From positions 61,512,239 to 61,576,238 of the forward strand of contig OU744723.1 in NCBI GenBank assembly GCA_916613615.1: a stretch of DNA of 64,000 nt. The letters are read 5' to 3'. The notes under the pieces were generated by a model. The model saw nothing but the letters and a program-made list of their open reading frames with translations. It searched no databases and had not been told where the DNA came from. The stretch is from Steromphala cineraria (Eukaryota > Mollusca > Gastropoda > Trochida > Trochidae). Below are positions 32,585 through 44,349 of the stretch, piece after piece; position 1 is the first letter of the stretch; each line of letters begins with the position of its first letter. The translations under genes and the position numbers were made by a program.

Positions 32585-35500
32585 ATGGTGTCAAGAATTC
32601 AAAACTTCTCTGAAGAGCACAAACAATATATAATTGATTGCATCGAGGAAAATTTAAGCATCATAGAAGATAAACATTGTGATGCATATGCTCTGAAGAA
32701 TAAGTCAGCGGCTTGGGGACGTGTGAGGATATCATTTCAATCCCGTTTTGGTGTTAACATTGACACTGATAAACTGAAACAGTTGTGGAAGAGATTGAAG
32801 TTGGCTGCAAAAAAAGAATTGCGCACTTATGAAAAAGAACTGAAAAAAACTGGCGGGGGGCCTCCACCCAAAGATGTTTCCAACCTGTCGCACAAAATAA
32901 TACGGATGATTCCAAAGGAATTTGAACAAATCAACAATCCATATGACGACGACTTCGAACAAGGGGAAGGAGAATCATCAGCTGAATGTGATGTTTCCAG
33001 GTAAATATGAATGTACATGGGCATGTACGGTGTTGTCGGGTAAAACGATACACAAATAAACAGTCTTCCCACTTTGTCAGTTTTATCTAATAGAATCGAA
33101 TTCCTTGAAATGTTTTAAATGACGTTTCATGGTTAAACACATTTTTCTAAATACAAAAACAAATAATGACGTCCTCACTGGCATTATCTTTTTCCTTCCC
33201 TGTGATTTATTGATAACCAGTATTCATGATAATTCATGATATTCAATTATTCCTTTATATACATTAACGTATGATTTTCTAGCAGATGGATCATCTAATA
33301 AACTGGTGTCATGAAGAATATTTTTTGAAAAAGTTGTTGTTACTTTACGCATTTTTGTAAAAAATCACTCACAATGACCAGAGACAGATAAAACCAAATT
33401 GATGTTTCATTAACAGAAACAACGTTAAAGTTATAGTTCATAAAAGTTGAAAAGCTTAATAATATTTCATCAAAGTCAAAATCCTAGCTCATTAAAATTG
33501 AAAATCAAATAAATATTTTATCAAAGTCAAAATCATATTTCATCAAAGTTAAAAATCAAATTGATATTCAGTCAAAGTCATAGCTAATCAAAGTTGAAAA
33601 TAAATTAAATATTTTATCAAAGTCAAATTGATATTTCATCAAAGTTAAAAACCATATTGATATTCACAGTCAAAATCATAGGTAATCAAAGTTGTAATTC
33701 AAATACATATTTCATCAAAGTCCAAAGCATAGTTCATTAAAGTAAAAAATCAAAATTCAAAGTGAAAACTTGTTTTCATCATAGTCAACGTCATTCATAA
33801 TATGGCAAATGTTCAACATTTTATCAATGAATGAATAAAATTTAAAATGTCAATTAAAAAAAACACCAAAAAATATCGGTACTGCAGCAAATAAATGCTG
33901 AGAAAAAACTATCCATTTAGGCTAGTTCGTGGCGGGGGATATAGATAATTCAATCAAAGTCAAAATGTATAATCCAGGACCAATTTCAAGTGCAGTTCAG
34001 ACATTTAACTCTGAAATTCAATAATTTGTACTTTTGAACGTATTGATTAAAAACACTGAAAAATGTGGCAGTCACCATACTTGTTTTCGACAGAAATTGA
34101 GTTTAAAATTTTATAAGTGTTTCCTCAACAACAATGTAGGAACAATGTAACCATCTTGATACTCAGTTGCCTTCACTGATCATGAATACCGTAAATCTTA
34201 GTAAAGTCGTGCATGTTACCCTTTGCCGAAATCAGTAATCTCCTGATAATGGGATATTCAAATAATACAAATATACTTGTCTATTCCATCCATTCATTGA
34301 TAGTCATATACCTTATATCTATTCACAGGCAAAACGGCAATATGACGATCTTATTAATTAAAAATATCATCTTCCAAATAAACGATAACGCTCTGAGATA
34401 AAACTAAGTTGAGAAATCTGGTCAAATCGATATTTAAAATGATTACGATCCGGTGATTATTCATACAACTACGGTCGAGTTTGCATCCCACCATCCATGC
34501 AGATTATGTACAACAATGTGTATACAGCTTAGATTTAGTCTCTAGACTTGCCTAGAAGCGCCGACACAGCATTATCAATACGATTGACACGCTATATTTT
34601 TTCATTGAATAATTTCATATTTCGGAATTTTCCCAATATAAAATCGGGACAATATTATTGACCAAAATTATTGTCATTTGCTCATTTCATTCAAACCAGA
34701 CTAGACCTTTTGCAAAAGCTAGAACATCATAATTCGTTTCCAGTCAAAATAGAAAATAAACCTTAAAAACACTTTGCATCATCTCGTACACACATAAAAA
34801 AGTTACTTGAAAAATGTATTGTAATTTAACTTATATCAACGTATGTCCTCTCTGTTTCCATGTGGAAATCTCATTCTGTACAAGTGAGATGAAATGACTG
34901 AAAATGTTTCAAAACAAGTAGTTATAAAGGACAAAATCCGGTTTTCTCAATATATTGCGCAATATGATTGAAGAATGTCCACATAGCTCACAAAAGATCA
35001 ATATGCTATGAATCCCAGCCTAAGTCTATATTTGTCTCCAAAGACTTGATAATTAATTGGCAGTTTAGTTATAACGTCTAGTTAATGTACAAATATTGAA
35101 CAAATCATAGATCCATATAACATATTCTACAAATTTGACAGAATAGATAAATAGCATGTCTAAAATTTATTTCATTGTTTCACCAAAGTCATGTGATCTC
35201 AAACGCCTTTGGCTTTATTGCAAACACGCAAGGAATGCGTGTAACGGGAACATTGTTATACTTTAAATTTCAAACATCGGTGCATAGTCTACATAAATTT
35301 AAACTATATAACCGAATGCAGTAAAAAGTTCATAAGAGATTCCCACTGTGACTTATTTATAAAAATACAATTCATGAACGAGAATGTATCGTGTTCAATG
35401 TATGAAATAATCCATTACAGGTCCTAAATTATGATAAAATCTGACTGTTTTGGACCACGTGACAACCCAGCGTCAATGAGTGAAAACGAAATTAGAAATA

Positions 35501-36734
35501 TAATGCCTTTCTAAGGGGAAAACTATTAAACATAAAGACTAAATGATTAAACTTACCTTAGAATGTTCCTCATGTGATTGTTATTGGTATATATTACTCA
35601 CAAAGCGCATAAAATGACTTATAATCTGGCCCCCCCTTCATACCGAACGCTCGCCTTAATAACGCTGACGTCTGCCTCCACGTGATGGCGGCGGCTGAGT
35701 GACCCGGATCAGCTGACGTCACAAAGCAAATAGTTCGAGCGTGCAGTATTTTACTCTAGTTGCAACGTTTTCAAAGTAAATTACTTCCGTTTGAAAAATC
35801 TGCTATTACCATATAAATCTTGTTGCATGACCGTAATAACATTTCATATCAAACTAAGAGTTCTATTTAATTTTTTGATAAATTGCACTGTTGTGTATTC
35901 CCAATTACTAGCAGAAATTAATATAAGTTTGAAAACAATGCTAGAACAATTTAATGAGGACAATAAAGTTATAGAATGATAATAGACAATTGATATTTCC
36001 ATGACAGACAATGTATGAATAAAGAATTACAGAGTTTGTTGTGTATTAAAATAGGAATTATCACATATGATATTAAAGTTGTGAATATAACCTGAATCAA
36101 GGGAAGCAACTCCGTTGCTATTAAATTTAACAAAATCAACGCTTATTTAAAGGTATTTTATGGATGTTTCAACTTTAGTGCATAGTCAATTATGGCAGCA
36201 AGACAAGCATAGAAATTATACATACACAATAACTCTAACGATTGCTTGGATCAATTTCTATCAAAATATGTTACTTGAATGATCAAACCCAAATAAATTC
36301 GTACTAGTGGTAAATTGTAAAAGTAAAAGGATTGAATTTAATTTTTCAGTCCGGATGTCCAAGTGGTGCATGTCAGTCAAGCTGCCCCTACACCGTCAAC
36401 ATCTACATCCTCGGAGAGCGTGCGGGATAACGTCCAGAACAACGCTGATGATTTTGATGATAATGTCAGCGTAAGTCAATGTCATGCCGATAAACTACCA
36501 ATTCTTAAAAAAAGAAAGCGACAACCGACAACCAGAGAGAGTTCCAAAGACCTGACAACTGAGGAAGTCCTCTTACAGCTAGCACGTGAGGAACACCAAC
36601 TGAAAATGAAATATATGAAAGAAGAACATGATCTAAAGATGGACATTCTCATCCTTCAGAAGAAATACGCTGAAAATCAACAATGTGATAATAATGTTGT
36701 GTGGGATGGCGATCGTTCGTACACTGAACTGTAG
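32585..36734 (+). CDS. Harbinger Myb/SANT-like DNA-binding protein, 2 exons, 266 aa
   Basis: The model is join(32585-33000, 36350-36734), 801 nt in total. Exon 1 ends TTCCAG before donor gtaaat (phase 2). Exon 2 begins after atttttcag, and the split codon becomes Ser. The N-terminal 85 residues (MVSRIQNFSEEHKQYIIDCIEE ... AAWGRVRISFQSRF ... LKQLWKRLKLAAKKEL) form the Myb/SANT-like trihelix of Harbinger partner proteins. The C-terminal part has a basic patch KKRKRQP and a charged coiled coil (EVLLQLAREEHQLKMKYMKE). In Harbinger systems this protein binds subterminal DNA and carries the transposase into the nucleus. Upstream are a CCAAT box near 32549 and TGACTCAGCA near 32491. The 3.3-kb intron is unusual. 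Confidence 0.85.
33360..33800. repeat. Degenerate tandem repeat inside the Myb-like intron
   Basis: The array is built from about 28-40-bp variants of catcaaagttaaaaatcaaa and gatatttcatcaaagtc. A reverse-oriented relative lies at 59.2-59.34 kb (aaaatgactttgatgaaa words). Confidence 0.65.
35670..35722. promoter_or_regulatory. GC-rich promoter-like cluster in the Harbinger intron
   Basis: Within AT-rich DNA, a short GC-rich block holds CACGTG (E box), GATGGCGGCGGC (YY1-like) and CTGACGTCAC (CRE core TGACGTCA near 35713). It could drive the downstream exon 2, F-box and transposase transcript. Function is inferred from motif clustering only. Confidence 0.4.
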
Positions 36735-37284
36735 ATCACAAATGAAACCTTGAATTATGATACAATTGAAATCACAACTAGCTAAGCATGGTCACATTTT
36801 CATATAGAAATTGTTGTTTGGATCAATTGCTCAATACTCATGAACATCAAGTGAATAATATAGTATTGTACATGTCTCCATTTATGCATAATATCTCTAA
36901 AATTCTTAATCTACAGTTAGTGGTTCCCGATGTAATAACATCGATTTCGAAATTTGACATATATGTGATGCTATCAACATACTCTGTGTCTCTTTAATAT
37001 ATTATATATTTGTAAGATGAAATGGATAGTAAAGCAAGGTCATTTTCATTTTCCATTTTTCATAATTTTGTCACATAAGTTCATTTGCTCCAAATCTATA
37101 TTTTGGTACATAAATTGTTGGTTTGTCTGTTTCTGCCAAAATCCATAATTACGGCCATATATTTGATAGGTTGACGCCTGAGGCATGTGCCTCAATTGTG
37201 AGGTATCTATTGAGTTATGAAAATTCTAGAACGTTTAGTATAGGTTTTAGTGACAATACACGCCATATTTTTTTCCAATTTCAG

Positions 37285-38001
37285 ATAACGACTGTTCACC
37301 ATTTGCCAGAGGAAATCCTAGGATACATTTTTCAGGAATTGGACTTGAGTGACATTGTTCATAACGTAAATTTTGTATGCAGACGTTGGAGAAATGTCAT
37401 ATTGAGTACTCAATTTTGGATAAATATCAAAAGCATTGATATATTGTATGTTACAGATCTATCCCGTTTTGACATTACACCCTTTCTTACAAACGCCAAA
37501 CAGTTAGAAAGCTTGAAAGTATCTGAAACACAATTGTCTTGTGTTACTTTTCTTGAAGTTTTGAACAAATTGCAGGTTTTGAAAATTGTTGGCTACAGAG
37601 GGCCAAGGTTCCTACAGGGTGACTTGCTTGATGCTTTGTCTCACAACAGCTCAATTTTGAGTCTTGAAATCGACAATGCGATTAGCTTTACTGATGATGG
37701 GGTCAATTGTCTTTTGGGTTCTCTACCAAGTCTCTATAGTTTGGTTTTGATTGATGTTGGTCTCTCGTTTACACCTCAGCGTCTGAGACAACTGCTGGAA
37801 ACATACAGCAATATCAGACGGATACTCGTTGACGTCCTAGTTGACGGGCAAGATGATGAGATTCTCATGGCACAAGTCTTGAATACGTTTTGTTTTAAGG
37901 TGTGTTTTGGACATGACATTGTAAACAGTGTCCCCAGAAGGTCACTAGAGTTTGACAGGTACTGGTACTCATCACCTCTCATCAAATATTTTGTGCAGTA
38001 A
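37285..38001 (+). CDS. F-box / LRR-like exon carried by Harbinger
   Basis: An exon-like frame of 238 residues starts after the strong acceptor tttttttccaatttcag at 37284. The frame upstream is open but contains no ATG, so a 5' exon is expected, and I could not place it. Residues 6-50 form an F-box: HLPEEILGYIFQELDLSDIV, VCRRWRNVI, then FWINI. After it come leucine-rich segments (LESLKVSETQLS, LQVLKIVGYRG, LPSLYSLVLIDVG) like FBXL proteins. F-box proteins dock on SKP1 in SCF ubiquitin ligases and select substrates. The stop is 2 bp before the transposase ATG in another frame. A gene of this kind is not part of the usual two-gene Harbinger. It may be captured host sequence or a TE gene that counters host control. 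Confidence 0.72.
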   Translation: MTTVHHLPEEILGYIFQELDLSDIVHNVNFVCRRWRNVILSTQFWINIKSIDILYVTDLSRFDITPFLTNAKQLESLKVSETQLSCVTFLEVLNKLQVLKIVGYRGPRFLQGDLLDALSHNSSILSLEIDNAISFTDDGVNCLLGSLPSLYSLVLIDVGLSFTPQRLRQLLETYSNIRRILVDVLVDGQDDEILMAQVLNTFCFKVCFGHDIVNSVPRRSLEFDRYWYSSPLIKYFVQ

Positions 38002-38003
38002 GA

Positions 38004-39086
38004 ATGTTAGATATGCCAAGACGTATTATTCGGGCTCTTCGGCATTTTCATGCCATTCGTCGCGCACTACGTAGAGAACGTATATTTCGAGATCGCCAAA
38101 ATCCTTTTGATATGTACAGCGACCATGAATTTCATCAAAGATTTCGATTCAACAAAGAGAATGCAAACTTTATCATACACTTGATATCAGATCAGATTGC
38201 GCCATCAACAAATCGTAACAGGTCACTACCTGCTGCATTGCAATGTTTAATTGCGCTGAGGTTTTACGCAACGGGTACCTTTCAAATTGCACTTGGTGAT
38301 CTTCTTAACGTTCACCAATCAACAGTTTGCATTGTCGTCCAAAAAGTGAGTAAAGCATTGGCTTCCTGTCGTCAAAGATTCGTTAACATGCCATCTGGTG
38401 CAAGGGCAAGACGTGTCATGGCCGGGTTTTCGCGAACAGCTAATTTCCCAAACGTTGCCGGTGCGATAGATTGCACTCATATTCCAATATCTACTCAAAG
38501 TGGTGACGATTCACTACGTTTTGTAAATAGAAAGGGATTTTCATCAATTAACACACAGGTAATATGTGACGACATCCCTCTGATAACAAATATTGTCGCG
38601 AGATGGCCAGGGTGCACTCATGATTCGCGAATTCTGCAAGAAAGTAGAATCAATGAGCAATTTGAACAGGGTAACTTTCAAGGATATCTTCTCGGCGACC
38701 CCGGATACCCTTGTTTACCATACCTACTGACACCCATCAACAATCCACAAACACATGCAGAAACGCGATATAATGCATCCCAAAGAAAAACTAGGGGGGT
38801 TGTTGAGCGTCTCTTTGGAATATGGAAACGTCGGTTCCCATGTTTGTCGTTTGGTCTTCGGGTAAAATTGGAGACTATATTCAGTGTCATCATAGCCTAT
38901 GCCGTGTTGCACAATATCGCTACTCTAAGACATGACCCAACCTTTGACGATGACGATGACGAGTCTGATGACGAAAATGACGACATTGCTGCAAACAATG
39001 TAAACAATGACAATGTGACTGACGCTGTTCTGCGTCGCCGCGGTGTACGCGAAAGAGATTTGGTGGTTGCACAACACTTCTCTTAA
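38004..39086 (+). CDS. HARBI1-like: HARBI1-like DDE transposase, 360 aa
   Basis: The N-terminal region has an HTH-like segment (LPAALQCLIALRFYATGTFQIALG). The DDE_Tnp_4 nuclease core follows: first Asp in GAIDCTHIPI, second in WPGCTHDSRIL, Glu in VVERLFGIWKRRFPCL, plus LGDPGYPCLPYL. The tail is very acidic (DDDDDESDDENDD) and ends VVAQHFS. The length is normal for the family. The start MLDMPRRI is the first ATG after the F-box stop. In isolation this would be an intronless transposase, so translation needs reinitiation, its own promoter or alternative splicing. All catalytic residues are present. Confidence 0.93.
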   Translation: MLDMPRRIIRALRHFHAIRRALRRERIFRDRQNPFDMYSDHEFHQRFRFNKENANFIIHLISDQIAPSTNRNRSLPAALQCLIALRFYATGTFQIALGDLLNVHQSTVCIVVQKVSKALASCRQRFVNMPSGARARRVMAGFSRTANFPNVAGAIDCTHIPISTQSGDDSLRFVNRKGFSSINTQVICDDIPLITNIVARWPGCTHDSRILQESRINEQFEQGNFQGYLLGDPGYPCLPYLLTPINNPQTHAETRYNASQRKTRGVVERLFGIWKRRFPCLSFGLRVKLETIFSVIIAYAVLHNIATLRHDPTFDDDDDESDDENDDIAANNVNNDNVTDAVLRRRGVRERDLVVAQHFS

Positions 39087-40139
39087 TAAGTCATATCTGT
39101 AGGGGTGATGAGACCTGGTAATATGCACAAGTATGAATCATTTCTGAAATACTTTGTTGATTTAATCAACACAATTGTCACTATTATTTCAGTGGCAATT
39201 TTTTTTTTATATTTGAAGTTCACATTGTTCCAGTTGTTATGTCCTTGAGGTGAAATGTATGGAAGATTCATAGGGTATTTAATCATATGTCCTGTATGTA
39301 TGTCCTGCTGCACAAAATGATTGAGTATCCGATAATGTGGCATTTACTACTTGTCAACCAGTCGTTACCTTTGATCCTGTGCCAGAGAATGCATTATCTC
39401 CCTTGCTTTAGGGGAAAATATCTATTAATCCAGTAATTGTTATTCGCTTTTCATCTTAAATTCATTCGCCTATTTATTCAATTGTGCATGAAGTTTCATA
39501 CAATGAAAGGGTACAGTTCTCTTATTATATTGGTTAGTTCATATTGTTATTTGTATCTTAAATTCATGCGCCTAGTTGTTTCACTAGTACTGTGATGTTT
39601 TAAGTAATAAATAATTGAAGTTGCTTACATGAGTATAATTATAAGTTACTTCATATTGTTATATTAATGGTAAGAGAAAATTGAATGGACAATCAATACG
39701 ATACTGTGCAACATTATGATTGTCTCAATTATCTATAATCAAATTAAATGTTTACAGTTAATACACAGTGTTTTGTTTAAAGCTTTCTGCTGTTACTCCT
39801 TCGTTAAAGCGACTCATTGTTATTTCTTCAGTCAGTAACTTGAATGTGATGTTACTTAATTTACTGAAATGCGATGAATAAATATAAAACTATGATTTTT
39901 TTGTTATGATTTACTATACAATGACGTAAGTCATCTTTGAAGGGGTCAATAACGAGTATGAATAACGCATATTAAACCTATATATAATCATACTGTGGTG
40001 GCAAAGAAAATTTTAACATGCATTGACTTCGGAATTAATTGATTCACTTCTTCCATAACATCCTTTCATAATTTATTCGCTGATTTCATAATTAACATAC
40101 ACGTATTAATTCTTTCTGAGAGAGCTATACATGAAATCC
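39087..40139. other. Harbinger 3' noncoding DNA
   Basis: AT-rich without open frames of note. An ATAAATATAAA word near 39878 and earlier AATAAA-like words (39607) may serve polyadenylation of the transposase mRNA. Confidence 0.5.
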
Positions 40140-40510
40140 CAACATGTAAACCTGCCCCCTACCTGGTCTACATTTCAAGCATAATTTGGGCAGATTTAGA
40201 CCTGGTTTAATGCAAAACCTGCTTCCATAATACCAACTTGGTTTAAAAATCGATCGTCAGAGCTGGTTTAAACCCGTGTTCTCGGCACATTTCGTAACCT
40301 TGATCGGAAATTCCCGGGATTGAAGGAAAACGTGGGACTAAGTTAAACCTTCTTTCATAATATGAAATATTAACGTCTAGGTCTAACTTCTTTGGTTTAG
40401 ACCTGGTCTAACACTAAACCATCTTTCATCATACCAGTTCAGGTTTAAACCAACACTTAGACCGGATCTCCCGTTAAACCTGGTCTAAACCCGCTTCCGT
40501 AATACGGACC
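40140..40510. repeat. Right subterminal repeats of Harbinger
   Basis: At least six variants of gacctggtttaa, or its complement ttaaacctggtc, alternate with tttcataata words. They run up to the terminal cgcttccgtaatacggacc. They mirror the left end and are probably binding sites for the element's own proteins. Confidence 0.65.
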
Positions 40511-41130
40511 TAAAGGTCCAGTTCGAATCCAAAATCGAAAATTTAACATTGATTTTTTTTTTCAAAATGTTTTTTTTAAAAGAAGCGCAATGAAAAATAA
40601 TGAAAAAAAGGAAATCATGGCAAATTCGTAGGTCACGTGCTTCGGCCGCCATCTTGCTTTTAGTGCAATTTTCATCGTTTCCGACCCCACCCACCTTTGA
40701 CAATCTTCTCCTCTGAAGATACTTGCACTAGAGAGCTGAAATTCATACTGAATGTAGCTGAAGTATCGTAGAGTTCAATTCGTAAAGTTGTAAGACCTAA
40801 CCTTAATACTTTTTGTGCTGTGACCTTTCAAAGTTGACCAAAATCGCAAAATCGCAAACTTCAAAGGCAGATAACTCAACAACCAGACCATAGAACTTAA
40901 TGATTTTTGCATGACAGTTAGACATGAGCAAGGTCTTTCAGATAAAAGAATAAAATCGCTCGCGAACAGTCATTTCCGGTCAGGAGCAAAGGTCAAACTT
41001 TGCATTTTCAAAAGTGGTGTTTTGCTGGGTATCTTTGAACCCTCTTTAACAAACATTCATGTGAAGGTTAAACATGCATGTGAAGGTCAAACAGTATGTG
41101 AAGGTCAAACAGGAATCTTGAAGACCTAAG

Positions 41131-43289
41131 TACTGCCACGGCAGTCCTAGTTATTATTATTACTATTATTATTATTTATGAAGGGCAAGCTACTTGAGTT
41201 GATAATGCATGAAAAACGACAAGAGAACAAGAGAAAGACAAAAGAGAATAAACTGACCCAAGCAATATCCATTCTCTTGAAATAGAATAACCATGCAGTG
41301 CAGGCTTCTACCATTGACAAGCCTACAACAGGAATGAACATGTCAATGGGCTATAAACAATGAGAAGGCTTAACGGGACTAACTGTAAATGTAAATGTTA
41401 TGTATAACTTTATAATTTAAAACACAGTGAAATATATGACTACCACATTAGAGAGCAATAAAAGAATAATGAACGAGTTGCGAGGATTAACGGATTATCA
41501 GTCCTGTGTTAATTATTGTGATAAACTCCTATCTTCAACGAGGATTTTAACGCAATATTTCGCCAGGGACAGATAATCCGTCATTCCGAGCACCGATGCG
41601 TAAAAACGGGACAGAAATGGCGATATTTAAAAACATACTCAGTCAGAAAAGTACATATTGTTATCATAAGCCATTTATTTTTATTTTTTTCAATTCTTTT
41701 TGATCAGCGACAAAGTAGTTTGAAGCTTGCGCTCTAATTTTATACAGTTTATTGTTTTATTAACGCGTTTCATCTCCAAAATTATTTTAATATAATCAGA
41801 CAATCATTATTATTCAATGCACTGCAAATGTCGCGAAACCGAAAATAAAAGGAAGATGCTACTAGCTTCCGATGCGTTTGACAAGAATTGAATATTATGA
41901 CGTCATTGTTTAATGTTAGGTGAGTTCCATGTTTTTCCCATTTGTTAATACGCCACATACAGCTACTAAATCTTTAACAATCAAACAACCATTTCACGTT
42001 TTAACTGATAGAACTGACACAACACAATAATATAACGAAGTGGTCCTTAGATAATCAATAACTGAGGTTCTGACTTTCTGACTGGTTATAAAGTGAGTAT
42101 TATCAAACAACAACAAAACATCGTCTTGTTTTAAGTTAATCAGTTACATCATACAAACAATGATTTAAACACAATAACAGTGTTCCATGGGTGCTCTAAC
42201 TAAAAAGATACTGTGATTGAAAAATCATTTGATCAGTGTTGTTATTTAAGACCGTATTAAAAAGGACGGTAAAATGACTGGTCTACAAACAGTGGACTAT
42301 TGATGTCAATAGTTAATGTTAACATACCTCAGCGTGAGAACACTCTCTCTGCCACTCCATTGCAAAAGAAAAGTGTAAAATCTGTCAAAACAAATGCCAT
42401 TTTCTTGCACAGATATGTTATTTCCTTAAAACAGTTGTGTGTCTACTCAGATGTCATGCCATTCTTCTGAAGTCTTATGTATACAGTAACACTGCAAATT
42501 CACAGTGAGGCAAGATTTGTGATATGATGTGTCAGATCGTTTTCAACACATTGGCAGTTTGCAATGAAAAGATCATTGTATATAAATATTTACAACAGAT
42601 ATCTTGATGATTATGTTAAGTCATATTTTATCATATTCTTCTTTTGATCATTTATCCGAAAATTTTATAAGATTTCTAAAGGTTTATCAACTTAGCTGCC
42701 ATGGACCATGGATTGCCAGGTTAGGCATGCGCAAGTATTAAGTATACATGTTTGATTCTACATGTCACCAAAATAACATGTATCAGTAAATAATAATATT
42801 ATATATCATGACTAAAGTGATAGTGAAGTTGCATGAATAAGAAAGAAAATCCACAATCTGATGTCACAATACCATTATTTGTAGAAGGATTTATCACCAT
42901 AATTGTGTTATGCAATGCACGTTGATCATGTTAAAAACAACCAGCATCAGAGGGACATTATTTGATGAAGTGTGTTACAACCTCCAGGAACAATACTGTC
43001 ACTGTACACATATTACCTTCAGAAATACATTTATAAAGCCTATTGCAACCATTTGCTGAAAAACATAATGATTCAAATGAAAGCTCAAATGTAATTCAAA
43101 TGAACAAGTAAATGTTTAATCAAGCTTTTTCACATCATCATATCATTTTTGTGTAGAATCAGTTTTTAAAATATGTATGATATGTTAACGTTTGGTCTTA
43201 TCAATAATTCGACCTCTTTTGTGCAGCTGTTGAAATTCACAGACCCAAATTCAGTTGTAGTAACTTAGATAAGAGCTAGAGAAACTCTA
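41131..43289. other. No recognised gene; short ATT microsatellite at 41150-41175
   Basis: AT-rich DNA with a ttattatta run at the start. Nothing else is recognisable before the C1q pseudogene. Confidence 0.5.
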
Positions 43290-44349
43290 ATGATTAACAA
43301 TATGGACATCAAAGTGCTAATGATGTCTGTGTTGATGTTGTTTATTCATTACTCATCCTGTGGTGATGTTCAGACACCTGGTGTCAGCCTTAAAGAACAT
43401 GTGAAGAAACTAGACGAGACGTTAGCTGAAATGCAGACTCACTCCCAAGCTCAAGAACAGAGAAACAGAGCACTTCTATCTAGCCTACTGTCGCAGCTCA
43501 CTCAAACTAAGGATGAACTTCGAGATATGAAGACAAGTCAAAACGAAACCCTTCTTAAGATAGAAAGAAGAGATGCAGAATTATCCGAACTGTGGGAACA
43601 TTACAATACATCAATCTTGCAACTAAAGAAAAATATGTAAAGTTACCCAAACATAGGGACAGTCTCAATGCAACGATTCTTAAGCTGGAAGACAAAAATG
43701 CAGATTTATCAAATACTTTTTTTAAATAAACTATATTAGATGTATGCTATTGCTTCCTTTTAGGTTACATTGCATTTCAAGGACGATGATCTAGAGGATC
43801 AGAATGTCACTGCCAATTCATTTGGGAGGAAGTTATGATAACTACATTAGAACTATGAATGGCACCTACCAGATTTGGATTGACTTTTCTAACAAACGAC
43901 CTGAAGAACCTTTTGTATAAGAATATTCAAGCACGGTTATGTTCTTGACCATGCCTATGGTAGCCGGTCTGATCCACATGAAACAACGTCGGCCACAACA
44001 ATGGTTTATCTACATAAATGAGGTGAGGTGAGGTGAGGTGAGGTGAGGTGAGGTGAGGTGAGGTTTATCGCCGCTTTCAAGAGTAATTCACTTATATCGC
44101 GGCTGCCAGTATTATTGCAGGGAGAAAGCCCGCAACACCTTTGTGGCTATGCATTGTGGTGAAACCTGCGAGCATCGGCTGGAACTAGCGAACCATGAGT
44201 GGCACTGCTCTTAAATTCAGTGTAGCATTACACCCAAACATGACTGCGTGTAGAACAGTTAAAGGAGAGTATATTTGGGTTGCACCAAGTGTCAATGTTT
44301 CCTTGAATCATTACTACTGTAATTTTGGCATTGTGCTATTAGATTATTA
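43290..44349 (+). pseudogene. C1q-domain gene copy A, broken
   Basis: Exon 1 (from 43290, inner ATG at 43302) encodes a signal peptide, then GDVQTPGVSLKEHVKKLDE and a coiled coil like genes B and C. It stops at 43640, but the same repeat (LNATILKLEDKNADLS) continues in another frame, so there is a frameshift. The C1q exon starts after the acceptor ccttttag at 43763 with GYIAFQGR. Stops and shifts follow, as does a SINE insertion between LHK and GEYIWVAPSVNV. The end (NFGIVLLDY, stop) is preserved. It is a C1q copy in opposite orientation to genes B and C. Confidence 0.82.
44019..44263 (-). mobile_element. SINE-like insertion with a pentanucleotide tail
   Basis: About 242 bp interrupts the C1q codon series at tacataaa/ggagag. 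TAAA is present on both sides (44015-44018 and 44260-44263). On the minus strand the insert ends in a run of cacct units (gaggt on plus, 44020-44063). A simple-repeat tail and a short duplication suggest a retroposed SINE. Confidence 0.6.

Larger units (their letters stand above)
32266..40510 (+). mobile_element. Autonomous PIF/Harbinger transposon, 8,245 bp
   Basis: The ends are imperfect inverted repeats: ggcccgtattatgaaagcag on the left against ggtccgtattacggaagcgg, the reverse complement of the right end. Each is followed by a version of tagaccaggtttaa. A TAA duplication flanks the element. It carries, all on the plus strand, a Myb-like gene (two exons), an F-box/LRR-like exon and a HARBI1-like DDE transposase. 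The reading frames are intact, so activity is possible. It is longer than typical animal Harbingers because of a 3.3-kb intron and the extra gene. Confidence 0.92.
32067..41130. repeat. Repeat with inverted ends, split by the Harbinger insertion
   Basis: taggtcttcaagac at 32067 is matched by cttgaagaccta at 41118-41129. Removing 32266-40510 and one TAA leaves an element of about 820 bp. Its right part carries aaggtcaaac-type words repeated three times (41064-41110). The Harbinger therefore landed inside an older repeat. Confidence 0.55.

Noticed and set aside
41150..41175. CRISPR-like or other short regular repeat
   Set aside because: It is a simple ATT microsatellite. No prokaryotic features occur anywhere in the window.
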